A stretch of 64,000 nucleotides of DNA from Brasenia schreberi. Its lineage: Eukaryota; Streptophyta; Magnoliopsida; Nymphaeales; Cabombaceae. Numbering within the stretch: position 1 is the stretch's first letter; each line of letters begins with the position of its first letter. Shown here piece after piece: positions 1 through 11,369 of this stretch. Location: contig JAYKKT010000040.1 in NCBI GenBank assembly GCA_036023115.1, forward strand, positions 2,539,501 through 2,603,500, read 5' to 3'. The notes under the pieces are model-generated. The model ran no database searches and was not told the DNA's origin. It was given only the letters and a program-made list of their open reading frames with translations. The position numbers and the translations under genes were made by a program.

Positions 1-184
1 ACGAAAATAATCCAAACTAGTCCACAATATTAGACAATATTCTTTTCGGATTTCACCTCTTAATCTCTCACTATATCGCAAGTCAAGGCTCTATAAAATC
101 AAAAATTCGCGGTATGGACTATTCTCTCTCTCCTATATATTACTACACTCAAAACTGATTAAAATTCAGTGTTGTCTCTGTGGG

Positions 185-240
185 AGTCGAACTCCTGCTT
201 GACTCAAAGGTTTATAGTGTTCTACCATTGAATCATGTCT
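185..240 (-). repeat. tRNA-like segment (SINE head or tRNA relic)
   Basis: Read on the minus strand, this shows an A-box-like stretch (TGATTCAATGGTAGA) and, about 40 bases on, a B-box-like stretch (GAGTTCGACTCCC), the order and spacing of a pol III promoter. No paired acceptor stem or clean cloverleaf is visible, so it is a tRNA-derived repeat rather than a working tRNA. A related segment lies at 1525-1595. In both cases an (AT)n tract and then a GGTTC-rich arm follow. Confidence 0.45.
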
Positions 241-259
241 CAATACGTGTCAATATACT

Positions 260-260
<1 letters not shown>

Positions 261-338
<78 letters not shown>
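261..338. repeat. (AT)n microsatellite
   Basis: About 78 bases of uninterrupted TA dinucleotides. Apparent reading frames across it are pure Tyr-Ile dipeptide repeats and are not genes. The bases after it (ttattaatgag, then aaaactg) match those after the (AT)n at 1611-1674, so both tracts belong to copies of one repeat. Confidence 0.95.
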
Positions 339-342
<4 letters not shown>

Positions 343-344
343 AA

Positions 345-480
345 TGAGTGATTTAAAACTGTCGGTTTTGGTTCCGAATCGGTCCTTAAAACCATAACCG
401 AATCGGAAGTCCTCAGGTCTCGATTTGATTCCAAGACCGGTTTTGATTATCAACAGTTCCGAAGCCGGTTCAGTTTAGAT
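345..480. repeat. GGTTC/ACCGGTT-rich dispersed repeat, partial copy
   Basis: A stretch full of GGTT(C/T) and AACCG words (ggttttggttccgaatcgg and similar). It matches the right arm of the fuller copy at 1369-1852. Further copies lie at 55406-55830, 58039-58441, 61670-61790 and 62042-62129. Confidence 0.55.
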
Positions 481-1368
481 TTAAAAGGTTATACTCAATA
501 ATTATAAAATAGTGAAAAGTGATGGACCCGTTGCATTTATTGTAGCGTGGCTCGCCATTTTTATCAATATAATTCCGTATAAACTAGTGTGTGTATATAT
601 ATATATAGAACTCGCCATTTTTATCAATATATATATATATAGATAGATAGATAGATAGATATATAGAACTTGCGGATTCGTGCTGCTGACCGGTTTGCCG
701 TGTTGACTAGTGATGGCAAATTGTTTCTTCGAGTCGTTTTGGGGTCATGTCACTTCTGGCTTGTATCCCAAACAGGTCGATCTCTTTGGGCATGCAGTCG
801 CTCAACTTGCAACCTTTGGCACATGGAAATTATCCTCTGCAAATAAAACATGGGCGTGTTCCACTGGTGCTCAATTAATGTGTCATAAATCATGCAAGTT
901 CGGGCGTCTGCTGGTATCTGGCCCGCCACGACCATGTCAATTTATGGCACTCGTTTGAAAAACTAATGATTGTGAAGGAGCACTCGTTTTTGGTTTTTAT
1001 TTCTAATTATTTATCTTTAGTGGAATGGACATATATATCAAAAATCTAATGATAATTATTGTTGAATTATTATTAATATAATTATAGAACATTTATTTCT
1101 TGACAATGAACATATATTTCTGCTAATGCACGTTTCTCATAATCATTATATTTAATTATTACCAGTTCAACCAGTGATGGACTCGAGAATTCTTTTGAGG
1201 GGTGATACGTTTGTATTTCGGGTGACATATACTTGTATTTCATGTTCAAAAAATATTTGTATTTCTTGTGCACAAATACGGACCCACAAGGACTTTTGAG
1301 ATTTCAGGTGAGACGTATCCTAAAGTGAGTTTGTCACTGAGTTCAATTATTTTTAGTGAACTGGTGCT

Positions 1369-1605
1369 TAGCCATGTCCGGTTTTGAGAGGCGGTTCCAA
1401 ACCGTCAGTTTTAGGTTACCTAGAATCTAAAATCAGAACTGAACCGCTTCAGGAACGGTTTTGGTTCCAGTTTCACAATCCCTTCAAACTGGTAAAAAAA
1501 TTTTAAAAAATGTATTTGACCAGAATGGGAGTCGAAGTCCCACCTAGCTCAACCGTAGACCACTTTGTACAATTGAACGAAGCCTCAACATGTGTTAAAA
1601 TATGC

Positions 1606-1678
<73 letters not shown>

Positions 1679-1852
1679 AATGAGCGGTTTAAAACTACTA
1701 GTTTCGGGTTAGTTCCTGAAAATTATAAATCGTAATTTTATTCGGTTCTGATTTAAGTGCTGATTCGTCTAATTTTGGTTACTGGTGGTGGTTCTGAAGC
1801 TGGTTCGATTCCGGTGCGAATTATCGAGCCTGTTTTGAACCGGTCATGTCTA
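1369..1852. mobile_element. GGTTC-rich repeat with short inverted ends, containing tRNA-like segment and (AT)n
   Basis: It begins TAGCCATGTCCGG and ends CCGGTCATGTCTA, imperfect inverted complements. Both arms are rich in GGTTC and AACCG words. In between lie a minus-strand tRNA-like segment (about 1525-1595, B box as gtcgaagtccc on the complement) and an (AT)n tract (1611-1674). No coding capacity is seen. No clear target duplication is visible. The unit could be a composite of several insertions rather than one non-autonomous transposon. Confidence 0.45.
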
Positions 1853-2599
1853 GGAATGCCTTTTAGAATTCATTATCTAGACTCCAATCTAATTTCCGGT
1901 TTCCAACCGGTTATGTCTACCGGTGCCGTCTCGAGTTCATTGTCAAAAAACACAGCTTTGGATTAGTTTAAAGTACAAATCAAATGCTTTGGTTTAAGGA
2001 CCAATCACCAAAAAGATTTTGATCCACTTATATATTATTTTGTTTTCTTCAATTTATTTAATTCTACAATACACACCAAAATAAAATAAAAAATCCATTG
2101 ATAATTATTGATTTTTTCCTCCCTTTTTTATTTTTGCGTTTTAGTTGACTACAAAATTTGTGGGGAGTGGAAGCTATTGGTGGCATTCGTATGTTCATGT
2201 CATGAGCTGTGCAGTGGATAGAAAGGGAGCAACGTAAACCTTTTACTAATCGCAAGTGCACACGTTTTCTTTCTCCGTCAAGTTTGCGGTATAGATGGGG
2301 AAGTGCGCATATGCCAAAACAACTGGCGCAGGTGAGTATACATGGTTTAATTTAAGTGGATGTGGACAGCCACAACATAGTTTAATACTACTATTACTAA
2401 TAATAATAACAACAATGTGAGGCAGCACCCAATTGAAAAGGTGACGCCCACATACAGTTGGGTGCACTGTGCGGCTCTCTGAACTTTGTTGCATGTGTGC
2501 GCACTTTCCTTTGAGATTCCTAAATGGGCACATGCATCTGATGTGCCACAATATTTATTACTGATTTACATGTTAAAAGATGTTTTAAGAAGGACAGGT

Positions 2600-2722
2600 C
2601 TGAAAAATCTTTTAGGGTGGAGCGAATTGCCCACGGTTGTACCGTGGCCAAGTCGATGGTTTCCTTACCTTACCTTATCTAAGTCTTTTCCCACACTATT
2701 TGGGGTCGGCTAAAGGATGCAA
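2600..2722 (+). repeat. possible 3' end fragment of an RTE-type LINE
   Basis: It contains the phrase cccacactatttggggtcgg with an upstream ccttaccttacctta stretch. I recall this combination from the 3' ends of plant RTE-class non-LTR retrotransposons. No reverse transcriptase frame is left nearby. The assignment rests on motif memory only. Confidence 0.35.
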
Positions 2723-5009
2723 TACGAGGACTTTTTTAAGAGATCACTCATCTCTCTCTTTCACACACACATGTAGGTGTGTCAACCGGTTCGAGTAGGA
2801 TTCGGTTTTGATGTTTGTAAGAATAGAAAAGGTATAGCAAGAATCCATATTAAAAAATATATTAGATATTTTATGTTTTTAGATAAAACTTTATGGGTCT
2901 TATTCATATCCTTGCGAGCAACCCGGAACACGCAGTTGAAATTTCGGGTGTTTGACTTTGAGGTGATGAGGATTGGCACGTGCGAGGGTGGGGTTGGCAC
3001 GTGAGACGCGGATCCGCCGATGGCCTGTCTAACCGTGTATGAAAAAGGCAAACCCCACCGTCTGGGAGGGACTGTACACTCCGCCCGCCACCGTCCCTCT
3101 CATCAAGTGGCAGTGGAGTCGACCTCTCTCCCTTTGTGGCTTCTTGCTTAGGTTTGTCAAACGGGTCGGATCCAGATGTAAACACCATTTTCTTTATGCA
3201 GGTATTAGTCCCAAATCAGCGTCCCTGTCTGGCTACCTGAATCCTGTACGAAAATCCAAACCATGCCCCAAAACTGAATTAAAAATACAAAAAATATATA
3301 TAATAGGTGATAAACGCAGATTTTATTTATTTATATCTCGTTCAAATGCATAAGTAGCAATTCATCATATAAAATTTTCTACAAGTTATAAAGATATGAC
3401 CCTTTAATTAAGAAACAAATGCATAAGGTTTGGTATTATATTGGTGAGTTGAAATTCCATACCCGGGCTGTCACATACCCCTATTATTCCTATTATTAGA
3501 TGAACCCAAAATCATAATCTTAGAGATGGGTCCGTAATCATAGATCAAAACGGGTCCATCTCATCAAACGGGCCATAAAACGCCAGGGCCAACGGGTCAG
3601 AACAGAAACAGTCGATTTCAGAGAAGCATCCCTTCGACTCATTGAAGAGCCACACGGAGAGAGAGAGAGAGAGATATAGTGCATTTAGTGCACACAAACT
3701 TGGCTGAGCTCATTTAATGCTCGTCGCCACTGTTGAATTAGTGGCCCTATCTACAAGGAGGGTTTAGTCAACCGAACCATCCACTTCACCCACTAAACCA
3801 AGTCAAAATCTCCAAAGAAGAACAAGCTAGCCTTCATGGGCTGAAGTTCACAACCATCGTGCTTGAGCTCGCCGACTTTACTCATCCTCGACTCAAACAT
3901 AGATCATAGTGTCATGCCCTGATCGTTGGAATCACCCAACATAATCGGTTCTCGTGACGCTTTCACCAAAGTTGCAGTGGTTCAATTACATGTACAAGCT
4001 CGAATATATGAAAAACTTAGTCAACCCAACCTGGTTTTCCTTGTCCAATTACATTGTAATAATCTCACCAATGCTTGAATTCGGGTTTAGTTATGACACA
4101 AGCCGAACCCATTTTCATTGAAACCTGGATTTGAGTGTAAATGTGTTCATATTTTTGACCCAAAATGAACTAATATGTGCAAGCATACAATGGGGTCAAG
4201 TCTTCCCAACTGCTGTTTTGAATCGGGTCTAAAGCTCTTATGTGAACTTCCCACTATCACTCGGTTCTTGTTTTGGTTATGGTATTAACCGGGTCGCTTT
4301 GGAATCAAGTTGAGTTTTGCAATACAGTGCATAATAGTAATCATAATTATCTTATCTTATAACAGTCCTACAATGGAAATGGCCCGGTTTACATTTAGTT
4401 TTGGGTTCAGCCGTGTACAGGTGTAGATCAATCAGGGTTGGAACGGGTCTTCAGTTGAGGTCCTTTACAAAGCAGGTCAGATCCAATTAATAACTCCTAC
4501 AGAGACCTGACAAAGATCAAGCTCAAAATTGGATCCGAAGCCTGAATTTATGGTCCTCAAGGGACATGTCTCACTGATCAGGGGGTTGGCTCTTCGAGAG
4601 AAGGTAGAGGTTCGATACCAAAGTGTGCATTTAGTAGCGATCTACCTAACCTCAGCTTGCCTTCTAACGGAAAAAGTGAAAGCCTATGTATTTGGATCCC
4701 GAAATCCGATCCATTATTTTAGCATATCTAACCTTTGAAACCCAGCAAATGGGTATAAACATACCTCTGGTCTTACCGATTCAGGTACGGATGATCGGAG
4801 CAACAAAAACCGAGTGAAACGGGTTCTTTTTATGCACAAAAGCATTATGGAATGAATAGGTTAAATGGAACAAAGCATTTGGGGTTTTCCAGGAATAACA
4901 GAGTTTGTCAACATCTTCAGGTCGAACTCCGGGAAGTAGAAGTGGATCTCTTTTCTACGGGATCCGATTCATCTCGAAGAACAAAAAAAACAGTTAAGAA
5001 TATTGCACT
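2723..5009. other. non-genic, old repeat debris
   Basis: No gene could be supported on either strand. The stretch holds a short GA tract (about 3655-3675), runs of words like aacgggtc and gggtc that recur in plant dispersed repeats, and a degenerate SINE-like stretch near 4565-4680 with an 'aggttcgatacc' B box. The open frames here are short and show no protein-like pattern. Confidence 0.5.
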
Positions 5010-5125
5010 CAGTGCGTTAGCTCACCTGATAGGAGCCCCGACTCTTGAGACAAAAGGTTGTGAGTTCGATACCCGGGGTGCGTATCTGGCCTCCCCCTTC
5101 CCCTCCTCCAATTGCAACCAACTGT
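5010..5125 (+). mobile_element. tRNA-derived SINE
   Basis: The A-box-like stretch ttagctcacctgat (5017-5030) and B-box stretch gagttcgatac (5062-5072) have tRNA spacing. They are followed by 'gtgcgtatctggcctccc', a tail type shared with other copies in this window. It lies about 250 bases upstream of the TATA box of the DREB1-like gene, so it is part of that gene's upstream region. Confidence 0.55.
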
Positions 5126-5371
5126 TGCCATTTTCTAGCGTCAACCAGCAAGTGCGGTCTCCCCATGTGCTAGAGAGCTAGATAGAGTGTGATGGCACCC
5201 CTGGGAGTAGGGTGGGACCCGCTGAATAACAGTCAGCGTCTGGACCAGTTGAGTGAATGAGCTGTTGGAAGAGTACATTCTACGTCCACGTCAGCAACGA
5301 GTAACCAGCTGGAGCATCGGTTCCAGGCTGGCAGCTTCAAGGATAAAACCGTGTTTTGCCACCTACCGGCC

Positions 5372-5379
5372 TATATAAA
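5372..5379 (+). promoter_or_regulatory. TATA box of the DREB1/CBF-like gene
   Basis: TATATAAA lies 95 bases before the chosen ATG. That leaves a pyrimidine-rich leader of roughly 60 bases if transcription starts about 30 bases downstream of the box. A CACGTCA word lies about 80 bases further upstream (near 5290). It resembles an ACGT-core element, but one such word is weak evidence of regulation. Confidence 0.65.
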
Positions 5380-5466
5380 CCCCCCAACGGCGCTCCCCTT
5401 TTCCTCAACCGAAAACGAACACACACTCTCGAAGAGACACTCAACTCTCTCTCCTCTCTGCTTCCA

Positions 5467-6141
5467 ATGGAAGATCCCAGATACCACCTGAATTTCCCGG
5501 CACCGCAATTTCCTTTCGTCGGCCATGACAGCCCTGATGCGTCTTCGCCTTCTTCAGAACCTGGAGCGCTGCCACCGAAACGCAGAGCTGGAAGGAAGAA
5601 GTTCAGAGAGACGAGGCACCCGGTGTACCGTGGAGTTCGGCGTCGGAATGGCAGCAAGTGGGTTTGCGAGGTAAGGGAGCCGAATAAGAAGACGAGGATC
5701 TGGCTGGGGACGTATCCGACTCCGGAGATGGCTGCCAGGGCGCACGACGTCGCTGCGCTGGCACTGCGTGGACGCTCCGCTTGCCTGAACTTCGCTGATT
5801 CCGCCTGGCTGCTGCCCACGCCGGCATCCCTCTGCGCCAAGGACATCCGGTGGACAGCCATGGAGGCCGCCAAGCGGTTCGGTCCCAATGAGAAGGACGC
5901 TATGGGGGCGGCGGAGAACGAGAACAAGGCTGAAGCCGCAGGAGGTTCGGCCTACCTGCAGGAGAAGATGTTCTTCATGGACGACGAGGCGGAGTTCGGC
6001 ATGCCAAGCTTGCTGGACAGCTTGGCGGAGGGGATGCTCCTCTCGCCGCCCTCGGCCATCGAGTGTGGTGGGTCCCCCTCCTTCGATGATGACGTGGACA
6101 GTGATGTTGACGTGGTGCAGCTCTGGAGCTACTCTTTATGA
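5467..6141 (+). CDS. DREB1/CBF-type AP2/ERF transcription factor
   Basis: An intronless gene of 224 residues. It encodes a nuclear DNA-binding activator of the DREB1/CBF group, which in other plants binds the CRT/DRE element (core CCGAC) and switches on cold and dehydration genes. A single AP2 domain spans about residues 53-110 ([35 protein letters not shown]). It is framed by both CBF signatures: [17 protein letters not shown] (36-52) just before and DSAW (111-114) just after. The acidic C-terminal half ends in LWSYSL, matching the CBF terminal LWSY motif. The length is normal for the group. The ATG at 5467 was chosen because it is the first in frame and sits a sensible distance behind the TATA box. 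The frame stays open upstream to 5356 but has no ATG there. The DSAW is followed by LLPTP where CBFs often have RL, a small deviation. Which CBF orthologue it is cannot be told. Confidence 0.93.
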   Translation: MEDPRYHLNFPAPQFPFVGHDSPDASSPSSEPGALPPKRRAGRKKFRETRHPVYRGVRRRNGSKWVCEVREPNKKTRIWLGTYPTPEMAARAHDVAALALRGRSACLNFADSAWLLPTPASLCAKDIRWTAMEAAKRFGPNEKDAMGAAENENKAEAAGGSAYLQEKMFFMDDEAEFGMPSLLDSLAEGMLLSPPSAIECGGSPSFDDDVDSDVDVVQLWSYSL

Positions 6142-6309
6142 AAGGGTGGAGCCGGTTCCTCCCTCGCCGAGGCGAGTACGTAGGACGAAGTTTCCTTACT
6201 CTGAAACGCTCTTTTTGGCGAGCGACTGAGAGACTCAGAGTTGTGTGATGCAGAAACTGTCCGTAAGGTTTTCGGTGTGAAGTCGGGGCAAAAAACTCGG
6301 CGCAACTGA

Positions 6310-6965
6310 AAAAAAAAGAGTGCCAATTTGCTAGTGTTTGTTGATTGCAACTATGTGTAAATACTAAATAATTGTTGTTTTGATTTCAAGATGCAGCCTT
6401 TCTCATAAATTCGCCAATTGGTCAACAAGAACTTGGCTAACCCAGCTAGGGGCCGATTCGAAAGACCCTTCAAGTTGAAGGTCCCAAGTTCGAGGGAGTC
6501 TGCCTATCCCCAGCTCCCTTATTCAAGCAACACAAAACTAAACTCCTTATTTGATGATTGCAAGTGTGTGGGAACACCAAACACAAGTTGCTTGCATTCC
6601 AATATGCAGCCTTTCTCGCGATTCCTTGTTTGGTGAACAAGAACTTGGCTCGCCTGGTTCAGGGTTGACCCAACAGAACCTTCAAGTTGAAGGTCCTAAG
6701 TTCGGTACCCATGGTATGCGTATTCGGGTAGGGTGTCTGCCTGACCCTGGTCTCCATCTTCAACGAGAAAGAAGCTCCTTGTTTGTTGATTGCAAGTGTG
6801 TACAGTTACCAAATAACAGAGAAAGGTTGTCCTGGATGGGGTCAACTCCAAAGAACCTTCAAGGTGAAGGTCTTGAGTTCAATACCAAGTCGTGCAAATC
6901 TAGCAGAGTAATCCCAGCTTGCCTATCAAACAATAAGAAAAGGTCTTGCTTGCAATTATGCATCA
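6310..6965 (+). repeat. three-unit array of a SINE-like repeat
   Basis: Three diverged units of about 190-210 bases stand in direct order. Each has 'aagaacttggct' or its variant, then 'ccttcaagttgaaggtc' followed by a B-box-like 'agttcg' or 'agttcaa'. Each ends in a tail with 'tgttgattgcaagtgtgt' and in part 'atgcagcctttctc'. The first unit starts within about 170 bases of the DREB1-like stop codon, so the array may lie in or just behind that gene's 3' untranslated region. The divergence between units suggests an old amplification. Confidence 0.6.
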
Positions 6966-8176
6966 ATACCAAATAACATTTGCTTAAGTTCCATGATGCA
7001 GACGTTGACATAATCCTCTTCATATAATTCAGGGGAAAGGAGAAAAGGAAAAGAGAAGAGGAACAGAAAACGAATAGGCAGACTAAATGAAGAGGAAAGT
7101 TTGGAACCCGGTGGCTGAGTACCGGGGGCCAAATCAGCCTTCATTTGCTTTGGTGATGGCTGAACTCGGACTCAACTGTTAGCTGGCATTTATCAGTCAG
7201 GATCTTCATAATCCTGCATGTTCCCTGGGCTCACCGTTGAGTTCATTCAAAAGGGATTCTCAAAATAAGCAAAATAGCAAACACTTGCCATCATATACTG
7301 ATCCAAGAAGGGAAGATCTAGCAAATGTATCACTACAAAGATAGTTTACAGAAGATTGGATGAATTTTCAGATTTCAAGATCTGATACTGAATATTGGGC
7401 TTAAGTTGTTGACATACACCATGAGAAAGAGAACGATATGTGACACTTTTTATTAATTTTTCACAATTTTCATGTGAGGACTTGAGAGCTTGAACCACCA
7501 ACAAAAACGTGTCTGCAAACCAAATCTTCTCTCAAATCTCCATTCTGGTGTGCAGAGTAATGGAGAATGCTTACCCTTTAAACTCAATTGATCAAAGCCT
7601 TCATTGGAAGCTATTAAAACAACAACGGCCTCGCCGAAAGCAGAGATGGTTTATGTGCAAAACAAAGTTCTTCCTAATCATTCCAGGTACCTGGGTCAAC
7701 TATAAGCTAAACTACTCTAAGATAGACTGCTTCGAAAATGGGTGCTAGGTTGAAAGTCTCATCTCATATGGTGTGTAAACTAAAACACGAGCCCAGTATC
7801 CTCTGCTAACAAAAGACTAGCAGAGGAATGAGATGCTAAACCATAGAGAGCTGTAGATCGTCTTAGATGATGGCGAAAACATTTTGTCTTCTTTGATCTT
7901 CGATTTTCAAGATAAATATTGGGCGCTCCTGTTCATGGAGCAAATGACCCCAAAGATCGTGTAAAATTTAACTATAACACATGCCTGGATCTAGTCATAA
8001 CATCTCAAATACACCTATATAGATGTGCTTAATATAGTCTACTGACTCTACTTACAGTTGGTAGATATCTTTTGTGTTTAATATACCTCTAAATGAAAAT
8101 GACCCAAGTATATAATGTAAACTCAACAGTAACACATGAAACTCTGTGTTATGCGGAGAGAGAGAGAGAGAGTACA
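6966..8176. other. no gene seen
   Basis: AT-rich sequence with no supported coding region on either strand. The only simple repeat is a short GA run at about 8155-8172, directly before the minus-strand locus that follows. Confidence 0.5.
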
Positions 8177-10157
8177 CTATCTGTTCTTTTGGAACCTCTC
8201 GACTTGCTCAGGAAATGCAGCCTTCACGAGCCCCATATATTGTCCGTTGCTCAGGATATCATTTAGCAGATCAAAAACTTCAACGTTCCTAATAATTTCT
8301 TCACTAGATTCTCCAGTTTCTGGATGTAAATCAGTTGACTATCACTAGCAGATCATGTCCTTCCAGTGTTTCTTTTCTCTTGACCATCAAGTTCTGGTTT
8401 ACTTTGTGACACATCAATCTGATGCCACTGATCAGACCGGCTTTTTTCCACTTGACCGGACTCCAAACTGGATTTTCACACAATAAACTGAATCGAATTT
8501 TACCGAGTCACAGAAACGCAGCACTTCACAACGAAATTATGCCATCTCTCTGAAAAAGGTGGTAGACGACAAGCACCATTTGACGAATACATGAAGATTT
8601 CAAACTCTGGTAATATGAAATCTATGAGAAGCTGGTTCCAGGTTTCCCCCATTAGAGACTGGGCCACCATATCTGCAAGGTTCCAACAACACCGTTCAGA
8701 TCCTAATCTAATAACTTCAAATAGATTAAAGAATAATTAAGTGACAATGGGACAACTGGAAGCATTAAAGAAGCAGAAGAGGAAGGCTCCATCTATGAGT
8801 TAGGTATAATTATCTCATATAAGAACTAATTGCAGTATTCACCTCAACCCAGGTCAACTCACTCAATCATCTAGTTGAGCAGCCATGCACATGAACGTGT
8901 CTCTCATACTTAACCCAAATCCCACGAAGTATTGATCCCGGAACTTTGTATTTGAACTACTGGTTTGGCAGCATAGGATTTGTTTTTCAGGACGCTTTAA
9001 GTAAAAGATAGCAATTTACATTTTTATACACCGCAAATTTGTCAAGGGTTGTTGCTTATGAACATCTCCAATATCTCCTGGTCTGGAAAAAATTATTGGC
9101 TCTAATCAGCTAGTAAACTTTAAGCTGCCAATAGGCTTATTTCTTGTCATACTTAAATATGAAGGGAAAACAATCAATTCTAAGACCACCAATATATAAA
9201 AATAATGTCCTTGAGCATTATGCTGCCCCTGGTTACTTACAACGCATGAGGAAAATAATTGATTAACTATTACAGCCATAAGGAAAAGTGCATAACAGAT
9301 GAGAAAGAATGCCATGCAAGATCTTTGACACCACAGCGGGGAAATCTAGTGGTAAGTTAATAAGACAAGTTAACTGCGTTTTTTGACGCACATTCAATCG
9401 TTATGTGATGAATGGAAACACCAAACATACTCAAGAATCAATTTCTGGTCTGAACGAAGATCCTAGTCGATTGTTTTGAAAATATCTATCAAAAGAGAGG
9501 CCCAAATTCGAGTTGGAATAACTGCGCCACAAGCGACATCCATACAAGTTTCTAAAGTTCACCAAAGTCCCATGAAGTTAAAGGATAAAAACTTTTTGAT
9601 GAAAAACATCAACAGGGGTTAAAACAATGACAGTCATAAGTGAGCAAGCAAAGAAAGCTAACCACGCGTTCTAGGACATGATGGATGACTCTTCCATTTC
9701 CGTGCAAGTGCAGTAAAGTAAGCCTTTGGCAATTTACACGAATCAATACCTCTCATCTTAAATGAGCATCCACTCTCTCCTTCATCTTCAGGCAAGTGAT
9801 CTCCATCCATTGCGAAACGTGTCAAACTGTCAAATCCAAGTTTTGATGCTAAATTTGGTCAAGAAATCACCATAATAAATGATCACCAACGTAGATGCAC
9901 AAGTGTAACCTCCTATATAGCAAACAGAAAATGTAAAAGGAAACTTACAACAAAAGAATAACGAACAAAATAAACCAAAATGGAATACCCAAAGATTCGA
10001 AATGGGTAGCCGAGAAATCAAATACTCACCTCCGAGGAGGGGATTCTTCGCGCTTCCTCTTCTGAGGAGATGTGGCGAACGGTTGCGAAGTTGGGTTTGT
10101 GGAAAGGGTCGCTCTTTCCCCAATGGTGCTATAAACGGATCGGGTCCATATCTAAAT
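8177..10157 (-). pseudogene. unrecognised split gene, probably decayed
   Basis: Several segments look coding, and I do not recognise the protein. Segment 1 (about 10157-10030) ends in a perfect donor, GAG|GTGAGT, and is open in the frame ending SAKNPLLG. Segment 2 starts after an AG at 9849-9850 and runs 9848 to about 9662. It continues that frame as SKLGFDSLTRFAMDGDHLPE and later KAYFTALARKWK. A small candidate exon lies near 9074-9029. Segment 3 starts after AG at 8672 with MVAQSLMGETWNQLLIDFIL and contains FSERWHNFVVKCC. It then meets TAA (8502-8500), TGA (8478-8476) and TGA (8355-8353) in frame, plus a frame change before the last part (8319-8177: VEVFDLLNDILSNGQYMG, then FPEQVERFQKNR and stop). 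The stops could have come from CAA and CGA by C-to-T change. Alternatively, 36-base and 65-base GT-AG introns would remove them, but 36 bases is too short for known plant introns. No in-frame ATG was found in segment 1. Confidence 0.45.
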
Positions 10158-10682
10158 AAGCTCTAAGGTAATCGGTAAGTCTTCAGTTACAGTAGGTAAT
10201 TAATTAATTAATAGATAGATAGATAGATATTGAATGCTGTTCCCTATTCACTCATCCTATTTATTGTTTAAGATGACATGAGTATAATAATAATAATGTT
10301 TTCCATATTTTTTTAATCTTTTAAACCCAAAGCACGAGCATAAGTTAACATGTCGAAGGTGAGCAGATATGATTTTACTGACACGTACTCACTCATGCTC
10401 ACTGCTTGATAAAGCCATATGAGACCCATCTTTGACGATATGTTCAGTTCAGCTCAGCTCAGCTCATGTCACCTTATTTAGTTAAAGTGCATGGAACTAT
10501 TACGTATTATGTACACAATGCACGCCAACCTAACTAATTGGATGGTACAATGTATTGGATCCTTCAATCTTACCAAAATTGACTTAATTTATAATAAACA
10601 AACTTAAATTTATGTTCAAATTTATATTTCAAGGCACACTGTTAACTTTAACGAGCAGTTTGTCTTTTGCTCATCTAACTCT
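10158..10682. other. no gene seen; short simple repeats
   Basis: AT-rich, with a TTAA run and a GATA run (10200-10228) and a short 'cagctcagctcagctca' direct repeat near 10448. No coding sequence is supported. Confidence 0.5.
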
Positions 10683-10686
10683 CATC

Positions 10687-11195
<509 letters not shown>

Positions 11196-11205
11196 TCTCT
11201 CACTT
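11196..11205 (-). other. polypurine tract of the copia element
   Basis: On the minus strand this reads AAGTGAGAGA, directly before the TG of the 3' LTR. That is where the purine primer for plus-strand DNA synthesis belongs. Confidence 0.6.
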
Positions 11206-11369
11206 GGCTATTCGAGCCAAGTGAACTGACATACTGATTTTCCTCCCACTTTTGTGAGGTTTTCCTAGTAATGTTATTTTATAATTACTATTGTAGTCAC
11301 CACCAATTGTGTGGTTTTTTACCTACACAACAATCAAACATATCTCAAGCCCATGTTCATAACATGTTT

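Noticed and set aside
240..453. Open frames across (AT)n tracts (here, 10612-10848, 16930-17172, 53709-53930)
   Set aside because: They consist of Tyr-Ile or similar dipeptide repeats produced by the microsatellite and have no other support.
2246..2551. Minus-strand frame of 101 codons
   Set aside because: Biased composition and no recognisable domain. It lies among repeat debris.
5356..5466. N-terminal extension of the DREB1/CBF frame by 37 codons
   Set aside because: The frame is open but begins without an ATG and overlaps the TATA box region. The conserved length and TATA spacing fit the ATG at 5467.
8468..8503. A true 36-base intron
   Set aside because: It has GT and AG ends and would remove two stops, but plant introns this short are not known to splice. 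It is kept only as an alternative explanation in the findings.
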